From: Hymenoscyphus infarciens
Taxonomy: Eukaryota > Ascomycota > Leotiomycetes > Helotiales > Helotiaceae
Length of the DNA: 64,000 bases
Direction of reading: 5' to 3'
NCBI GenBank assembly: GCA_001414345.1
Contig: LLCB01000117.1
Span: 62,001 to 126,000 of the forward strand
A program made the position numbers and the translations under genes. Below, piece by piece: positions 11,738-23,134 of this stretch. Below the pieces are notes generated by a model. It had not been told where the DNA came from, ran no database searches, and was given only the letters and a program-made list of their open reading frames with translations. The first letter of the stretch is position 1. The number at the start of each line of letters is the position of its first letter.

Positions 11738-12831
11738 ATATCTCAGTTCCTTGGCCCCTCACATGACGAGCTGCTTTAACTTTTGTAGAAAGTGGGCTAA
11801 AAATAGTTTTTATTAAGTCTAGCTTAGTATTTATTTAGTATATAATTAGTAAGGAACGCGCCTTATTTATAAGGGTCTAAGAACTAATAGTAATAGCTTT
11901 CGTACTAAACGCGAATTTAGTTTCGATATATTAATTTAACTTATTAATATCTTAATAACTACTCTCTTATATTAAAATCGGCTTCTAAGAAGTAGTAGAT
12001 AAATATCTAATTCACTTATAAGAGTACTTCTTTTAATACTTATTAGCCTCCTTCTTAATATATCTTATACTACTTAAAAAAATTTAAAACTAAATTTAGT
12101 TTTTGAACTTTTTTAGTTATTTTAGTATATATTAAGAATAAAGCTTTCTTTTAAAAATCTAACTCTAATAAAAGTTAGAGTTAAGTAAGAGCTATCTATT
12201 TATAAACTTTTTTTTTTAATAGCTCTTAAATTACTTAAACTATTACTATTTTTAGAAATTCTATATAAGAAAAGCGCTTACTTTTTGCCTTTTTCTATTT
12301 TACTAAAGAATAACGCTTTAAGTCTAGCATCTTTTATTTAAGATGTATAGAGTAGAATCTAAGCTATTTAGATATAAACTTCTTTTTTTAATAGCTCTTA
12401 AATTAGCTACAATATAGCTAATACAAAAGAGAGTCTAATATATACTAAATTTAGGCTTAGTACTAAAGCTATTACTATAAGCTCTTAGACGCTCTAGCTA
12501 AACACCCCCCGCCTCTACCTGCTCTATATCACTCTCTACTTTTATTAGTCCGCTTTTGTAGAAGAGGGGTAGAGTTAGCTAAAAAGAGCGGCTGAGGAAC
12601 TGAGATAAAAACTCAAACCCGACCTATATAACTTATACACGTACTAATTTTTATACCCCTACTTTATTTTTCTTTTAATTGCTAATAGCATCGTAGCAGG
12701 TCGGGTTTAGCTAGAGCAGAAGTGTATTCCTTCCTAATCATCTATCGAGCTAGGCTTAATAAGGTTTTTTTTGCCCACTTTCTAAAATGTCAAAGCGGTT
12801 CGTCATGTGAGAGGCTGAAAAACTGAAATAA
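11738..12831. mobile_element. AT-rich RIP-degraded element with terminal inverted repeats
   Basis: The left end 11738-11827 and the right end 12747-12831 are imperfect inverted repeats. Both contain, on opposite strands, CTCACATGACG, a CGCTTTGAC/TGCTTTAAC segment, AGAAAGTGGGC and TTATTAAG.CTAGCT. Many mismatches are C-T or G-A, the pattern left by repeat-induced point mutation. The interior (about 11810-12480) is strongly AT-rich, has no coding potential and carries internal direct repeats, such as two copies of AATAGCTCTTAAATTA near 12218 and 12391. No transposase is recognisable, so this is a dead DNA transposon or a MITE-like derivative about 1.1 kb long. Family and target-site duplication were not determined. 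Confidence 0.7.
12615..12708. repeat. Inner perfect inverted repeat, 11 bp arms
   Basis: AAACCCGACCT at 12615-12625 is matched by its reverse complement AGGTCGGGTTT at 12698-12708. It sits inside the larger element, next to an extra copy of that element's end motif (GGCTGAGGAACTGAGATA near 12590-12608), so it may mark a nested insertion. Confidence 0.55.
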
Positions 12832-13949
12832 AAATCGTTATATGAATCGTCTCGCTTACTACTGCTAGAGTAACTTATGTGAAGATAGAGTTGACTTTAG
12901 TTGTCTAGAAGACGTGTTATGTTTAGTAGTAAATATTATAAGTCAAATGAAGTATTTCTTCTCTCTTTTAGTAACTAGCACGCTTCATGCTCTTAGAACC
13001 CTTGAAGTTGATCTATTCACCAAAAATACCTTGTAAAATACCTTATTTTTACTACTTTCTGCAGCGAAGCCAGAGCATCTCCTATCTAATATTACACGCC
13101 TCTGAACAGAATGACTAATTAAAGGACCACATCTACCTACTTGCAAGTCGTAGACACTTCTCCTAGTCTTGTTATATATAGTCATATGTAACTCCATCTT
13201 TTCGCTATCGATAATAAAGAACCCAGGTTCTCAATAAGCATTTCTACTAAGCGACTCAGATGGAGTAACTCCTCGAAGATTTTGTACACGATAAATTGAC
13301 TCACAGTTTGAATTCCAGACTTCCTCCTTATCAATACACAAAATCGCCCAGAGCTACGCGTAAAAAATCCTGCGGGAATAACCCATTTGAAAAGGGGTAT
13401 AACGATAAGCTGTGGTTAAGCTTCGTTTCATAAGTCCATGAGATCAAAAGATCAAAATATACCAGTAGTCGATTGGCACAGAACTCATTCCCAAACCCCG
13501 TAAGACCCCGACTTCTTGAGGAATCCCAACCTCGATGTCCGAAACGCACGTAACTGGGATCCTTCAACCAACCTTGGTTCACGTAGCCCGTGTGGCGACA
13601 GGCAATGAGACGCCTGGCATGGATTTAGCCACACTTTCAAGCTGACGAATTTCAAATTCAAAAAAGCAATGAGAAAAAAAAGAGGAATTGTTGGCTTTTG
13701 AATTTCCAAGAAGTGGACATGAAATATGTCTGCTATTTCTCCACCGGCACTTAAGAGATCTACCCGGAAAGAAAATCCCCTTTCAATCACTCGTCATACT
13801 CCGCATATCGATGCTCAGAAAAACGGTTCCCATTAGGCTTTTGCAACGACCCTTGCCAAGCTAAAAAGACAAAAAAAGCAAAACACATCCATCTTCGCAT
13901 CTTCCCCCGCTTCGCCAAAGAAAAAGCAAAACAGTGGAGCGACAACACA
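12832..13949. other. Gene-poor stretch, nothing recognised
   Basis: Short frames only, with no domain, RNA or clear repeat identified. It lies between the degraded element and a doubtful small gene. Confidence 0.5.
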
Positions 13950-14330
13950 TTACAAATTCCCAGCCACGATTCCATACGTCCGATTAACGCCCTCGATTCG
14001 TTCCTCCAACTTCACCAACAAAGCTCCATCCCTACAGAACCATTTGAGTTTCAATTGATCCAATCTACCGTCGGTGGTTATCGCAGGGGTTCTCGTGTGA
14101 GCAATTGTTGGTCGTACACGTTGACCCTTGGCTCGATCCATTGCTCCCTGTTTGCGAGCCTGCCCCAGAGTTTCGTTGTGCGGCTTGTTTGGCCGCTTCC
14201 GCTTGATGGGACTATTTCTGGTTTAGTTTCAAGTCCATCCTCTCTTTTTGATATCTCTCTGTGAACTTACTCCCGGCTTTGCACGGCTAATCCTTGCCGC
14301 AGATTTCTCGGTGTGCTTTCCACGTGTCAT
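13950..14330 (-). CDS. Possible small basic protein gene (unresolved)
   Basis: On the minus strand, ATG 14330 opens a basic peptide, MTRGKHTEKSAARISRAKPG, ending at a good donor (GTAAGT). About 55 nt later, after CTAAACCAG, a frame reads SPIKRKRPNKPHNETLGQAR... and finishes ...LEERIEGVNRTYGIVAGNL before TAA at 13950-13952. Both parts look like protein, but the obvious acceptor leaves them out of phase. Either the splice model is wrong, a base has been lost, or one part is chance. No family is recognised. Confidence 0.25.
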
Positions 14331-15573
14331 GGTATAAGACAAGTCGTATGATTACTTGTCTTTGTGGAAAGAGACGTATTATATGGATGCTCGAAGAGGT
14401 TGCGAGTTGCTCAAAGGGAATTGTGCCTCGTGGGGCTTGGCGTGTATGAAAAGGTGCGTATATCTCTCGAGCTCTTGAGAATGCTTTTGATATTGATGTA
14501 TCTTGAAGGACCTTTCTTTGGCGGAACACTTGAATATTTATAATTCGATCATTGTGCACAGAGGATCCATTTGTTTTCTTTTTTTGCTTTTCGGCCAGCG
14601 GAAACAGGCATGGCACTGAAATCTAGGTCTTGATGCAGGGTTACCTGGCAGACTTATTTCTCACCCGACAAGAACAAATACACGTACCTACCCGGATTCG
14701 ACAGATGATTGCTTTGTCCATAGGAGGATTGAAGAAGCAAGTATCTTTTGCAGCGGCAACGACGAATAGTATCCGGGCAGAATCTTCCAATTGCATTTTC
14801 TCGTGATGGAAGGTGGACTTGACGACTGGTTGGTTCCAAGGTATCAAACATGGATTTCTGATATCAATTCCATCAGAAATCTGACATCGAATTGTCAAGT
14901 GCACTCTGCAGAAGGCTAACGCACCTTCCCAGCTGAGCCACCCGACCAACCGTTTCCCCCAGACCCCAGGTCTCGAGCCAGTTGTAAACTTGCTTACGCC
15001 ACTGGTGTCAGTGCCAAAGTGTCTGAGACAATACAACGCCGGCATGCAAGACCGCAGGAAGCTCAACCACAAAACAAACCTTAGCGACAGCCTCAGATAT
15101 TTCCTCTTTCGTCTGGTGATCGTCTGCTTCTTTTCTTTTGTCGTTCTTGGGAAGAATGAAGTTGAAGTCGAGTCGCGGAAATTGAGCTTGTGAGTAGTCG
15201 GGTATTTGCATGAGGCTGGATATTTGTAATATTTGCACCTAAATTAGTCTCGTAATACGTAGCAATGAGCAGTTTTTCACTGGCTTGAAAAACTGGCGTA
15301 CAGCAACGTCAGATTTCTAAAACGAGGACAGGCTAGGTCGGCTACCCGCAGGCTGCAGGCAAAGCCCACATGTATCTGCCGCTATCACGTCAATGAATGG
15401 ATGGACTGCTGTTGCAATGGGTGGGCGCCCTGCAGATCAATCATTAAATATGGTTTTAAGTGAATACTATTGCTGGGAATGTGGTCCCTGACGGGAACCA
15501 GCTTATCTCCTCACGTAGTCTTGATAAACACGAGAAGCCAAGCCGGAATTGAAGATTAAACTAATCAGTGATC
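14331..15573. other. Intergenic, apart from the tRNA-like relic
   Basis: Apart from the tRNA-like relic, no coding sequence is recognised. Confidence 0.45.
14865..14947 (-). other. tRNA-like (Pol III promoter-like) relic
   Basis: Minus-strand sequence has a good A-box match, TGGCTCAGCTGG (14940-14929), followed 35 nt later by a weak B-box match, AATTCGATGTC (14893-14883). The spacing fits a tRNA, but neither the anticodon stem nor the acceptor stem pairs. It could be a decayed tRNA or the head of a tRNA-derived SINE. Confidence 0.3.
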
Positions 15574-17320
15574 TCAGTGCCCGTGTAGAATTTCGCCCAG
15601 AATATCACCCTTCTCCACGATGGACCTCTGGCACTTGGCAAGGATTGACGCCTGCCTTCCAACTTCATCAAGTCGGCTGATGACTGAGGCATTGCCGTCC
15701 ACAAAACCGTAAAGCGCATAAGGAATCTCTACTTCATTACAGAAATCTTGAACCAATTTTTGAGCGCGCCGGAGGTTGTGCCTTGGCATTCGAGGGAACA
15801 GATGATGAACTGCTTGGAACTGCAACCCTCCGTGGAAAAAATCCAACCACTGAGGGCAGTCAATATCCATGGTTGTCCTCAACATCTTCTGTGGGAAAGA
15901 TTCATGCGGGCCGAGTTCGGTTGTGCTCATTGAGAAATGTGAGAGGGTGATTTGTGCATGTAGAGGCATCGTCACCATATTGCTGAGCATGAAAAAAGCG
16001 AATCGTGCCCCAGCCGTTGGAATGGTCTTGTACAGAACGATATAGCCATACCAATACCAAAAGAAAACCTGCCCAGCAAGTTCGAAATATCGGTGCCACC
16101 ATGCAGGACCTTTCTTGGGGCCTAGGCCAAGAATGAGATACTCCCATGATAAACGGTAGAGATTGAAACGCCCGAATGTGAGGATGGGGAAATATAAGTA
16201 CGACTGATAGCGCACAAGGAATTTGGCAAAAACATCATATGGCATGATCCGGTCGTAATAAGACGACTTCAAAGAACCAAAAAACCTGTGTGAGATAGCG
16301 AAGAAAGGCATATGCTCAATGTCGGGATCGTGCTCCGGCGAATTGGTGACAATGTGATGGACATTATGATTTCTTTTCCACCAGCCCACCGAGAGGCCTC
16401 CAATGTAATCGGCAATGACCATTCCAATCGTCGAGTCGATTGTGAAATTATGCGTGATACCCATATGGCCTGCATCATGCACCGTGAAGACTAGCTGATG
16501 CCACAGACACCCAAGGAAAATGCCGGCGGTAGCATACCAACCCCATCGCAAACAAAAGATCGACATGGCGGCTAGGAAGGTATATCGACAGCACTCGATC
16601 GCATAAGCTGTGTAGTTACAATCATACAATCCCTCAGCTCTGAGCCGCTGGTCCAGCACGCGGTATTTTCGGACCACTTCGTCCTGGGTCACCAAATCCA
16701 AGGAAGGGTATTTGGCGTGGTCCAAGTCAATGTGCTCTCTGGTTTTAGCATCGAGCCACGACATGCCATCGTCGGTCTCGGCAGATGATACCGAGGAGGC
16801 CGATGATATATCGCGCTCCCTTCTTGCTGGCCCGCGTTGCCGTGGGGTTGGGCTCTCCGTGTCGAATACTGGGGACGGCGGCCTCGAGCACCCAGGGCTG
16901 CCTGGACAGGTCTCCGCTTCGTCGTCGTCGTCCGATTGTCCTTCGAGGTAAACTCGGAATTTGCCCCCTTGGATTGGAGGCACAAAATTCTTCCACCGTC
17001 CCTCCACACGGCCGATGCGGTATCTCTCCATTTGTTTTCGAGCTTCGATGGAGTGAAGACTGGTGGTTCATGGTTAGCTTAGACCAGTCTATTAACATGC
17101 GAGCCAGAGACAATGGAACCTACGCATTCACCTCATCGGTGGCATCCCTCCCAATCATGTGCATTATACTCTTCTCCCCTCCCGGGTGGTATCGAATCCA
17201 CGGGTCAACCTTCAGGACCTTCTGGTCAAAGATGATGATTGACCTCCCCTCCGCAATGAGCCCCTCGACCTGTCTGCGGGAGAACAGCGTCTCGGCGCGC
17301 TTGGGTTTCGTAGTCGCCAT
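15574..17320 (-). CDS. Delta-8 sphingolipid desaturase with cytochrome b5 domain
   Basis: Exons (minus) 17320-17124 and 17059-15574, 560 aa. The enzyme desaturates the long-chain base of ceramides at C8 in the ER membrane, an early step towards fungal glucosylceramides. The N-terminal cytochrome b5 domain has the haem-binding HPGG motif (RYHPGGEKSIMHMIGRDATDE). The desaturase domain has three histidine boxes, HDAGH, HNVHH and QAVHH, the last having the Gln typical of front-end/delta-8 enzymes. The conserved joint IGRVEGRWKNFVPPIQGG is also family-like. The 64-nt intron (GTAGGT...CCAG) restores DEVNA-LHSIEARKQ. An acidic, Ser-rich linker (about residues 110-165) separates the two domains. A closely related acyl front-end desaturase cannot be excluded. 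Confidence 0.9.
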
Positions 17321-19080
17321 GATGGATCAATTGGTGTAATTCTGGCTCGTTCGAACTGCAATTGATGGCAGCATGAGTTTGGATTCTCGTTGGGGAGGTG
17401 GGAGAAAGAGGCCAAGTACATGTGCCCTCTACAAATTTCCCCAAGCTTTGGAAGTGAACCGATAAGTCTCCCCACCGCTACTCGTACTACGCCGCGTTTC
17501 CACAATCAGATCGGATCAACTTTCGGCCGGTTAGGCCCGGCCTCCGCTTTGCGGCTCGGCTTTTCCCCAGAAGACCGATTGGTTTGCTCGCCCCTTTCCC
17601 CGCAGACGCTCTTCGCTCGGCTACCACCCACTCCGTACAATTTCCATCAAAACACTTACGAATGTATCGCCGGGAGACGAATGCACTCTGCACTTAAGAC
17701 AACTGCCTAGCTACTTTACGAAGATTCCTTCTGTTTTTAAACATTTCAAACTATCTAAATGCCGCACCAAAGATCAAATCCGGAAAAGAGCGAGCCAATG
17801 CGAGATTTTGATCCATGAGCAAGAAGAGATACAGTAAGTAGCTCCTCTCCGGGTGCTTTCTGGGGCTCTCCAGATATATCAAGTGGTTTTGGTAGACATC
17901 CCTATATGTATCCCTTCCCTCCATGGTTGTTGAAAGCTACCACCACGTGTTGCTCGTCCTTGTTGTTTGTCTTTCAACTTTCACTGCTTTTGCGCTGTGG
18001 TTACTCCAATTATAAGCAAAGCGGCACTCAAAAACTTTGTTTCTGCTTTATGCCGCATCTCTTTTTCTTTCGTTTTTCGGGATCTCTTATGTCGGTGGGT
18101 CTGGTTGATTTTCCATAGAATTGGTTACTAGTCAATTACGGAAGCATCCGGTGTGTTGTGGTTGAAGTTGTTGGTTCAACCGAGATACAAGACACCTTGG
18201 AAGGCCCATATCTCTAATCATTGCTGTTTTACTTTTCGTTTACTGAGTCGACACTCCCCGAGGTCAAACACATATGTAGCAGTGGGTCTGTTTGATCCTC
18301 CGAGAGGTTCTTGGAGGTCGTACATTCATTCTACGCCCGCCGGTGCCACTCCTTCTCAAGCATACATGAAAACAGTCGCAGTCGGGGCAGGCGAGAGAAG
18401 GATGGCCTGAAGTCCAGGACCAGCGCCTTTCCGCCTGTCTTGTTACGCCGCCGTGGAGAAGGTCTAGAACGATTCCATCAGGCCTGGGTGGTAGATTCTA
18501 CCGAAGATGATAGGATATACATCGTGGAAGCTGAATTCGGCGAGCACAACATTTCACATTTTTGAATCTCCTCTTCTTCTCGGAAGCCATAGGGATGCTT
18601 CTTTCCCCCGGCCCACGCCGCTCATGACAAGGATTTGAGGTCACTTGCCCCTCTCCATTTCATTGTGGTTGGACGATGATTCCTCCTAGTTGGCGGTCAA
18701 GCACACGATTCGCCCTTCAGATCGTGTTTGCTACCTTTTCCTCTCACGACCCTCGAAATCTCAACGCCCAGCGCAGTGGCACGATAGCACCAAAAGGCGT
18801 CCCATAAGACCACAGGCTTGCTACATTGCATGGAATATTTCTCAATGTGGGCAGATTTGCTACCAATAGTCTTTAAATCAGCGGCATATTCCGCCTCCCT
18901 ATGCAATGGGAGTCAACCATACATGCACTTCATTGTATCACGATTTTGGCGGAGTCTTCAAATCTGCACATCAGTGGATGGTCAACTCTAGGATGTATCA
19001 CAGAAAAGCTGCAACTCGAAAGCCCTGTTGTAGCCCAAGGGCGGCCTTTTGTATCTCCCCGGGAAGGGCGGCTCCTTCCT
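17321..19080. other. Long intergenic region between divergent genes
   Basis: About 1.8 kb upstream of both the desaturase and the Cys/Gly-rich gene. No supported gene; it probably contains both promoters. Confidence 0.5.
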
Positions 19081-19083
19081 TTC

Positions 19084-19090
19084 TATATAG
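19084..19090 (+). promoter_or_regulatory. TATA-box-like element of the Cys/Gly-rich gene
   Basis: TATATAG lies about 145 bp before the ATG at 19235 and is followed by a C/A-rich, ATG-free leader, the arrangement common for strongly expressed fungal genes. Inferred from sequence only. Confidence 0.35.
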
Positions 19091-19234
19091 AGGGCTTGTT
19101 CCCCCCTTCAATTCTGGATGTTTATCTGTCTTTACACCCACCTTCAAAAACGTGACCAGTACAAATCTACAAGCACACAATCTAACATCTTCAAACCCAT
19201 CACACAAACACTCACCCTTGACGTCTTTTTCACA

Positions 19235-19783
19235 ATGAATCACATCGTTCCCTACCGCCAAAATATGCTTGGGGCTATCTCGAACCCCTTTTCTCGAATG
19301 GCAAATCCCTTCAGTCGAGCCCGCTCTCAACTTGGTGGTCACCGCGGACTACCTCGTCATCTCAGCTACGATACATGCTATGACTGCGATATCACAGCCG
19401 GACAACATATCTGCCAATCTTGTATCGCTAGTCAATATGGTTATGAACCTGGCCACTACAGCTGTGCCTGCTCACTGTGCGATTTTTGCGATGATGGGTA
19501 TGGTGGAGGATATTCAGGCATGGGTGGCCGTGGGGGAGGCTATGGAGGTGGTTATTATTACGACCCAAGAATGTAAGTCTTTCTTCTCTTTCCCATTTTA
19601 ATTAACGACCTCCTGTCGGTGTATTTGTGGACCTATTCTAATACCAAAATTAGGGACTACAGCCCTCGCAACCGGGTGATGGGATTTGGAAACATGCTTA
19701 ATGGATTCAACAATTGGTGGGGTGGAATGAGAGGTGGAGGTTTCAACCGCAGACCCCGACTTGCCAATAATGTTTGGATCTAG
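19235..19783 (+). CDS. Small Cys- and Gly-rich protein, 155 aa, unrecognised
   Basis: Exons 19235-19572 and 19654-19783; the 81-nt intron (GTAAGT...TTAG) joins DPR-M-DYSPRNR in frame. The middle has clustered cysteines (CYDC, CQSC, CACSLCDFC) over about 45 residues, spaced like a compact zinc-binding module. A Gly/Tyr-rich run (GGGYGGGYYYDP) and a basic Gly/Asn/Arg tail follow. No signal peptide or membrane segment is visible, so it is probably intracellular. A TATA-like element and a clean leader suggest strong or inducible expression. I recognise no family. The regular intron and continuous frame make a real gene likely. Confidence 0.68.
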
Positions 19784-21066
19784 TCTGAAACACCTCAAGC
19801 TCTCTTTTGTTCTTCTATTCTTTTATTTTTGCTCTTCACTCTCGGGTATTTGTTTCCTTGTAAATAGTTTTGCCATTAGTTCATGGAGTTGGTGGTACTT
19901 GGTAAGTCCCCCATGACCTTATTCATACTTCACCACTTGCTAATGTGTTCTGAATAGTTGTCTCTTAGGACTTTTGGAGGCTCTTACGGGATCTGGGTCT
20001 GACTAAATTGGTACTTTTTCCAAGGGCGTTTCTCAGTACTTTTAGTTTAGGCTATTGCAATCAAAAGTTATGCATTCAATACTTTACCTTTAGTCCCTAT
20101 GTGCCTTATAATCTCTGTCTTATTTAAACAACGGTTCTACTATCTTAGATTTCTCTCGCAAAGCAAACCCCATCTATTAATACCTCGACGGTTCGACCAT
20201 CCCAAGTAATGTGTTAAGGAGTGGAACTTGTGGCGACTAAGTATCTAAAATTAGCAAAATGTTTGGAAACCCTTATTATTAGACCTCGGCGTTTTCGATT
20301 GTGCGATGAAGCCTCGAAGAATCACAGCACAAGAACTCCCTACAATCTTCCTTCCAGGAGCTAGCGACCTTTCAATGAAGAGCTAACTCACGTAACTTGT
20401 AATCACACCACGTTTCTCTCTGAAAATAGGCAGTGTTGCTATTGGTAGATTACCTACAAATAGAAACGATTTCCACCATCAGTGCTATCTGCAAGTAACC
20501 TACGAACAGTCCGAGTTCGGAATTCCAAAAAGTCGGTAACCTACAACTAAGCCTCCAGCTTTCGCTACTCGTACATCTCCAGGTTAAAAAAGTGTCGAGT
20601 GACTCGAGTACGGCGACCAATCTCTATCCACCGATATTCTTACCAGCAGCCTTGAGTTCCCCTACCAACAGCCAAGGACCTGTTGGCACCCAAAAGGAGG
20701 GGACGAGCAGATAGCGAGAATCCGACAAGTCGCATTACACCACTACATAATGAACTTGGTGATATGACATTCCGACCAAAAGTTCCAGGTCAATACGATA
20801 TTTTATTGGACAACCTAAATTCCCATACGAAGCAGCTGTGACTCTGACCTTTTCGGAACCATAACACTATGACCACACGTAGCCATCCTGACAGGAAAAG
20901 AAACAGGAGAACCACCATCATCAACATATGCATTTAATGTAATCTATCTTACAACAACAAGGGAATCATACTATGTTGTAAAAAAGGTGAGCGCACTCAA
21001 CGCAAAAGTTCCAACCCCGTGCCTGCCTTGCCTTCTACAATGTTCCCCAACCCAAATACCTACAAC
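19784..21066. other. Intergenic with short dispersed repeats
   Basis: No gene seen. It contains degenerate copies of the GGTAGGTGACCTAC-type motif described separately at 20441-20550. Confidence 0.5.
20441..20550. repeat. Degenerate copies of the end-of-window repeat motif
   Basis: ATTGGTAGATTACCTACAAATAG at 20441-20463 matches 63642-63664 at 20 of 23 positions, and two further GTAACCTAC cores follow at 20495 and 20536. This suggests a dispersed repeat family shared by both places. Confidence 0.5.
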
Positions 21067-22829
21067 TCAGTAATGAATAGCCTTGCCATACGTCGCCATA
21101 GCAGCCTCCTTGAAAGCTTCCGAAAGAGTTGGGTGAGCGTGACTCGTTCGCCCAATATCCTCACTCGAAGCACCGTACTCGATAGCCAAGGTAGCCTCAG
21201 CAATCATCTCACCAGCACCTGGCCCAATAATGTGAACGCCAAGTATTCTATCCGTCTCCGCGTCGGCGATCATCTTCACCAACCCTTCGCTGTCTTGGTT
21301 GGTCTTCGCTCTCGAGTTAGCCGAAAAGGGGAAGGAGCCGATCTTGTACTTCACACCCGAGGCCTTGACCTCCTGCTCGTTCTGTCCAACCCACGCCACC
21401 TCGGGGTGTGTGTACATGACCGAGGGAATGGCACCATAGTTGACGTGGCCATGGCCCTTTTGGATATACTCAATTGCCGCAACAGCCTCCTCCTCAGCCT
21501 TATGGGCAAGCATAGGTCCGAATGTGCAGTCTCCGATAACACGAATGTGGGGGATCTTGGTTCGGTATTCCTGGTCGATGACCAATCTTCCCTTATCGTC
21601 TGTCTCGATACCAATGTTTTCTAATCCGAGACCGGCGGTGTATGGTCGTCGACCAATGGCGACAAGAACGACGTCTGCGTCAATCTGCATAGCTCTGTTA
21701 GTACAATTGCTGCATTGCGACTCTGCATTGTGATTATGTCTTACCGTCTCCTCTTTGCCGCCCTTAGCAGCCTCAAGCTGCAGCTTGACCTTTTCCCCAG
21801 TAACATCACCTCCCATTACCTTAGTGTTGAGCTTGAACTCCATACCTTGCTTCTTCAAGATCTTTTGCGAAGACTTTGCGATCTCGGTATCCATTCCTGG
21901 ACCACCAATCTGACCTAAGAATTCAACAATTGTAACCTTGGAGCCCAATCTTGACCAAACGGAGGCCATCTCAAGACCAATGATACCACCACCGATCACA
22001 ACCATGCTTTCTGGGACCTTCTCCAAGGCGATAGCTCCGGTGCTGGTGATGATTCTCTTCTCGTCGATCTCGAGACCGGGGAATGGAGTAGCCTCACTAC
22101 CAGTAGCGATAATGAAGTTCTTTCCGGAAACGGTTTGCTCCCCTCCATCTACAAGGTTAACCTTGACTTCGTGCTCGTTGGTGAAAGATGCTGTGCCCTT
22201 GACATATTTGACGTTGTTCTTCTTGAAGAGGAACTCGATACCCTTTGTCAATCCAGACACCGCAGTCTCCTTTGCCTTCATCATTTGTCCCAAGTTGAGC
22301 TTGACATCGCCGACCTCGATACCGCGCTGTTTCGTGTCGTGGAGAATGGTATGGTATAGATGTGAGTTATTGAGAAGAGCTTTCGAAGGTATGCAGCCAA
22401 CGTTCAGACATGTGCCACCCAATACGCCGCGCTTTTCGATACAGGTAACCTATTCAAAGTTTAGAAATGTCCTGAAGATCCTCCGCGATTTTTGGGTAAT
22501 GTGTACCTTCATGCCGTCTTGCCCGGCCTTGATGGCAGCGACATATCCAGCTACACCACCTCCGATGATGACCAGATCATCCTGCTCTGTGCCGTATTAG
22601 CTTGGCTCCAACTACATGTACCCGTTTCTGCGACTGACCGGCTTCTGTGGCATAACTTCGTTTCGACCATCTTGCAATCGCTGAAGGGGCAACTACTGTA
22701 GGAAGGCTTAAAAAATCGACGTCAGCTTGCGGGATTAAGGCAATGGGCCAATTGAATCAGAACTTACGACGACTGTTGCTTGAAAGCTGAACGGGCTGCC
22801 GCTCTGGGCACTAATAAACTTCGAAGCAT
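21067..22829 (-). CDS. LPD1: Dihydrolipoamide dehydrogenase, mitochondrial (E3)
   Basis: Five exons (minus): 22829-22768, 22706-22639, 22586-22507, 22449-21745, 21684-21067, giving 510 aa. E3 is the FAD enzyme that reoxidises lipoamide in the pyruvate, 2-oxoglutarate and branched-chain dehydrogenase complexes and the glycine cleavage system. The N-terminus ([18 protein letters not shown]) is a mitochondrial presequence. It is followed by the FAD-binding [15 protein letters not shown], the redox-active disulfide in [13 protein letters not shown], the NAD site [13 protein letters not shown] and the C-terminal catalytic HAHPTLSE. All four introns are GT-AG and in phase. The last one (21744-21685) contains no stop and could be mistaken for coding. 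Confidence 0.95.
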
Positions 22830-23134
22830 TTTGAGAGGTGGTTGTATGTTGGTTCAATTCGTTTGAAGCAATCCCCGATGTTTTTGAGGATAGTATTTGT
22901 CCCGGCCTCAGGCGCTTTCGGGCAAAAATACTCTTGGCGCTCCGTATTTAACCGACAAGGGGCAAAAACGCGCAAGTATTTTATTTAAGTAAACATCAAA
23001 AGAAAGCATTAGAAAAGAAACATTTTATAGTTTGGAATAGTTAGCCTAAGTCATATTCTCACAGGCATCTTTGATCGATATCTCCGGTGGGCTATCTGGC
23101 TGCAATATTTGGTATTCTCAACAACAAATGGAGT

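Noticed and set aside
12985..13197. Minus-strand 70-aa frame beside the RIP'd element, possible transposase fragment
   Set aside because: No transposase motif (DDE, HTH) can be seen and the frame is short; not supportable.
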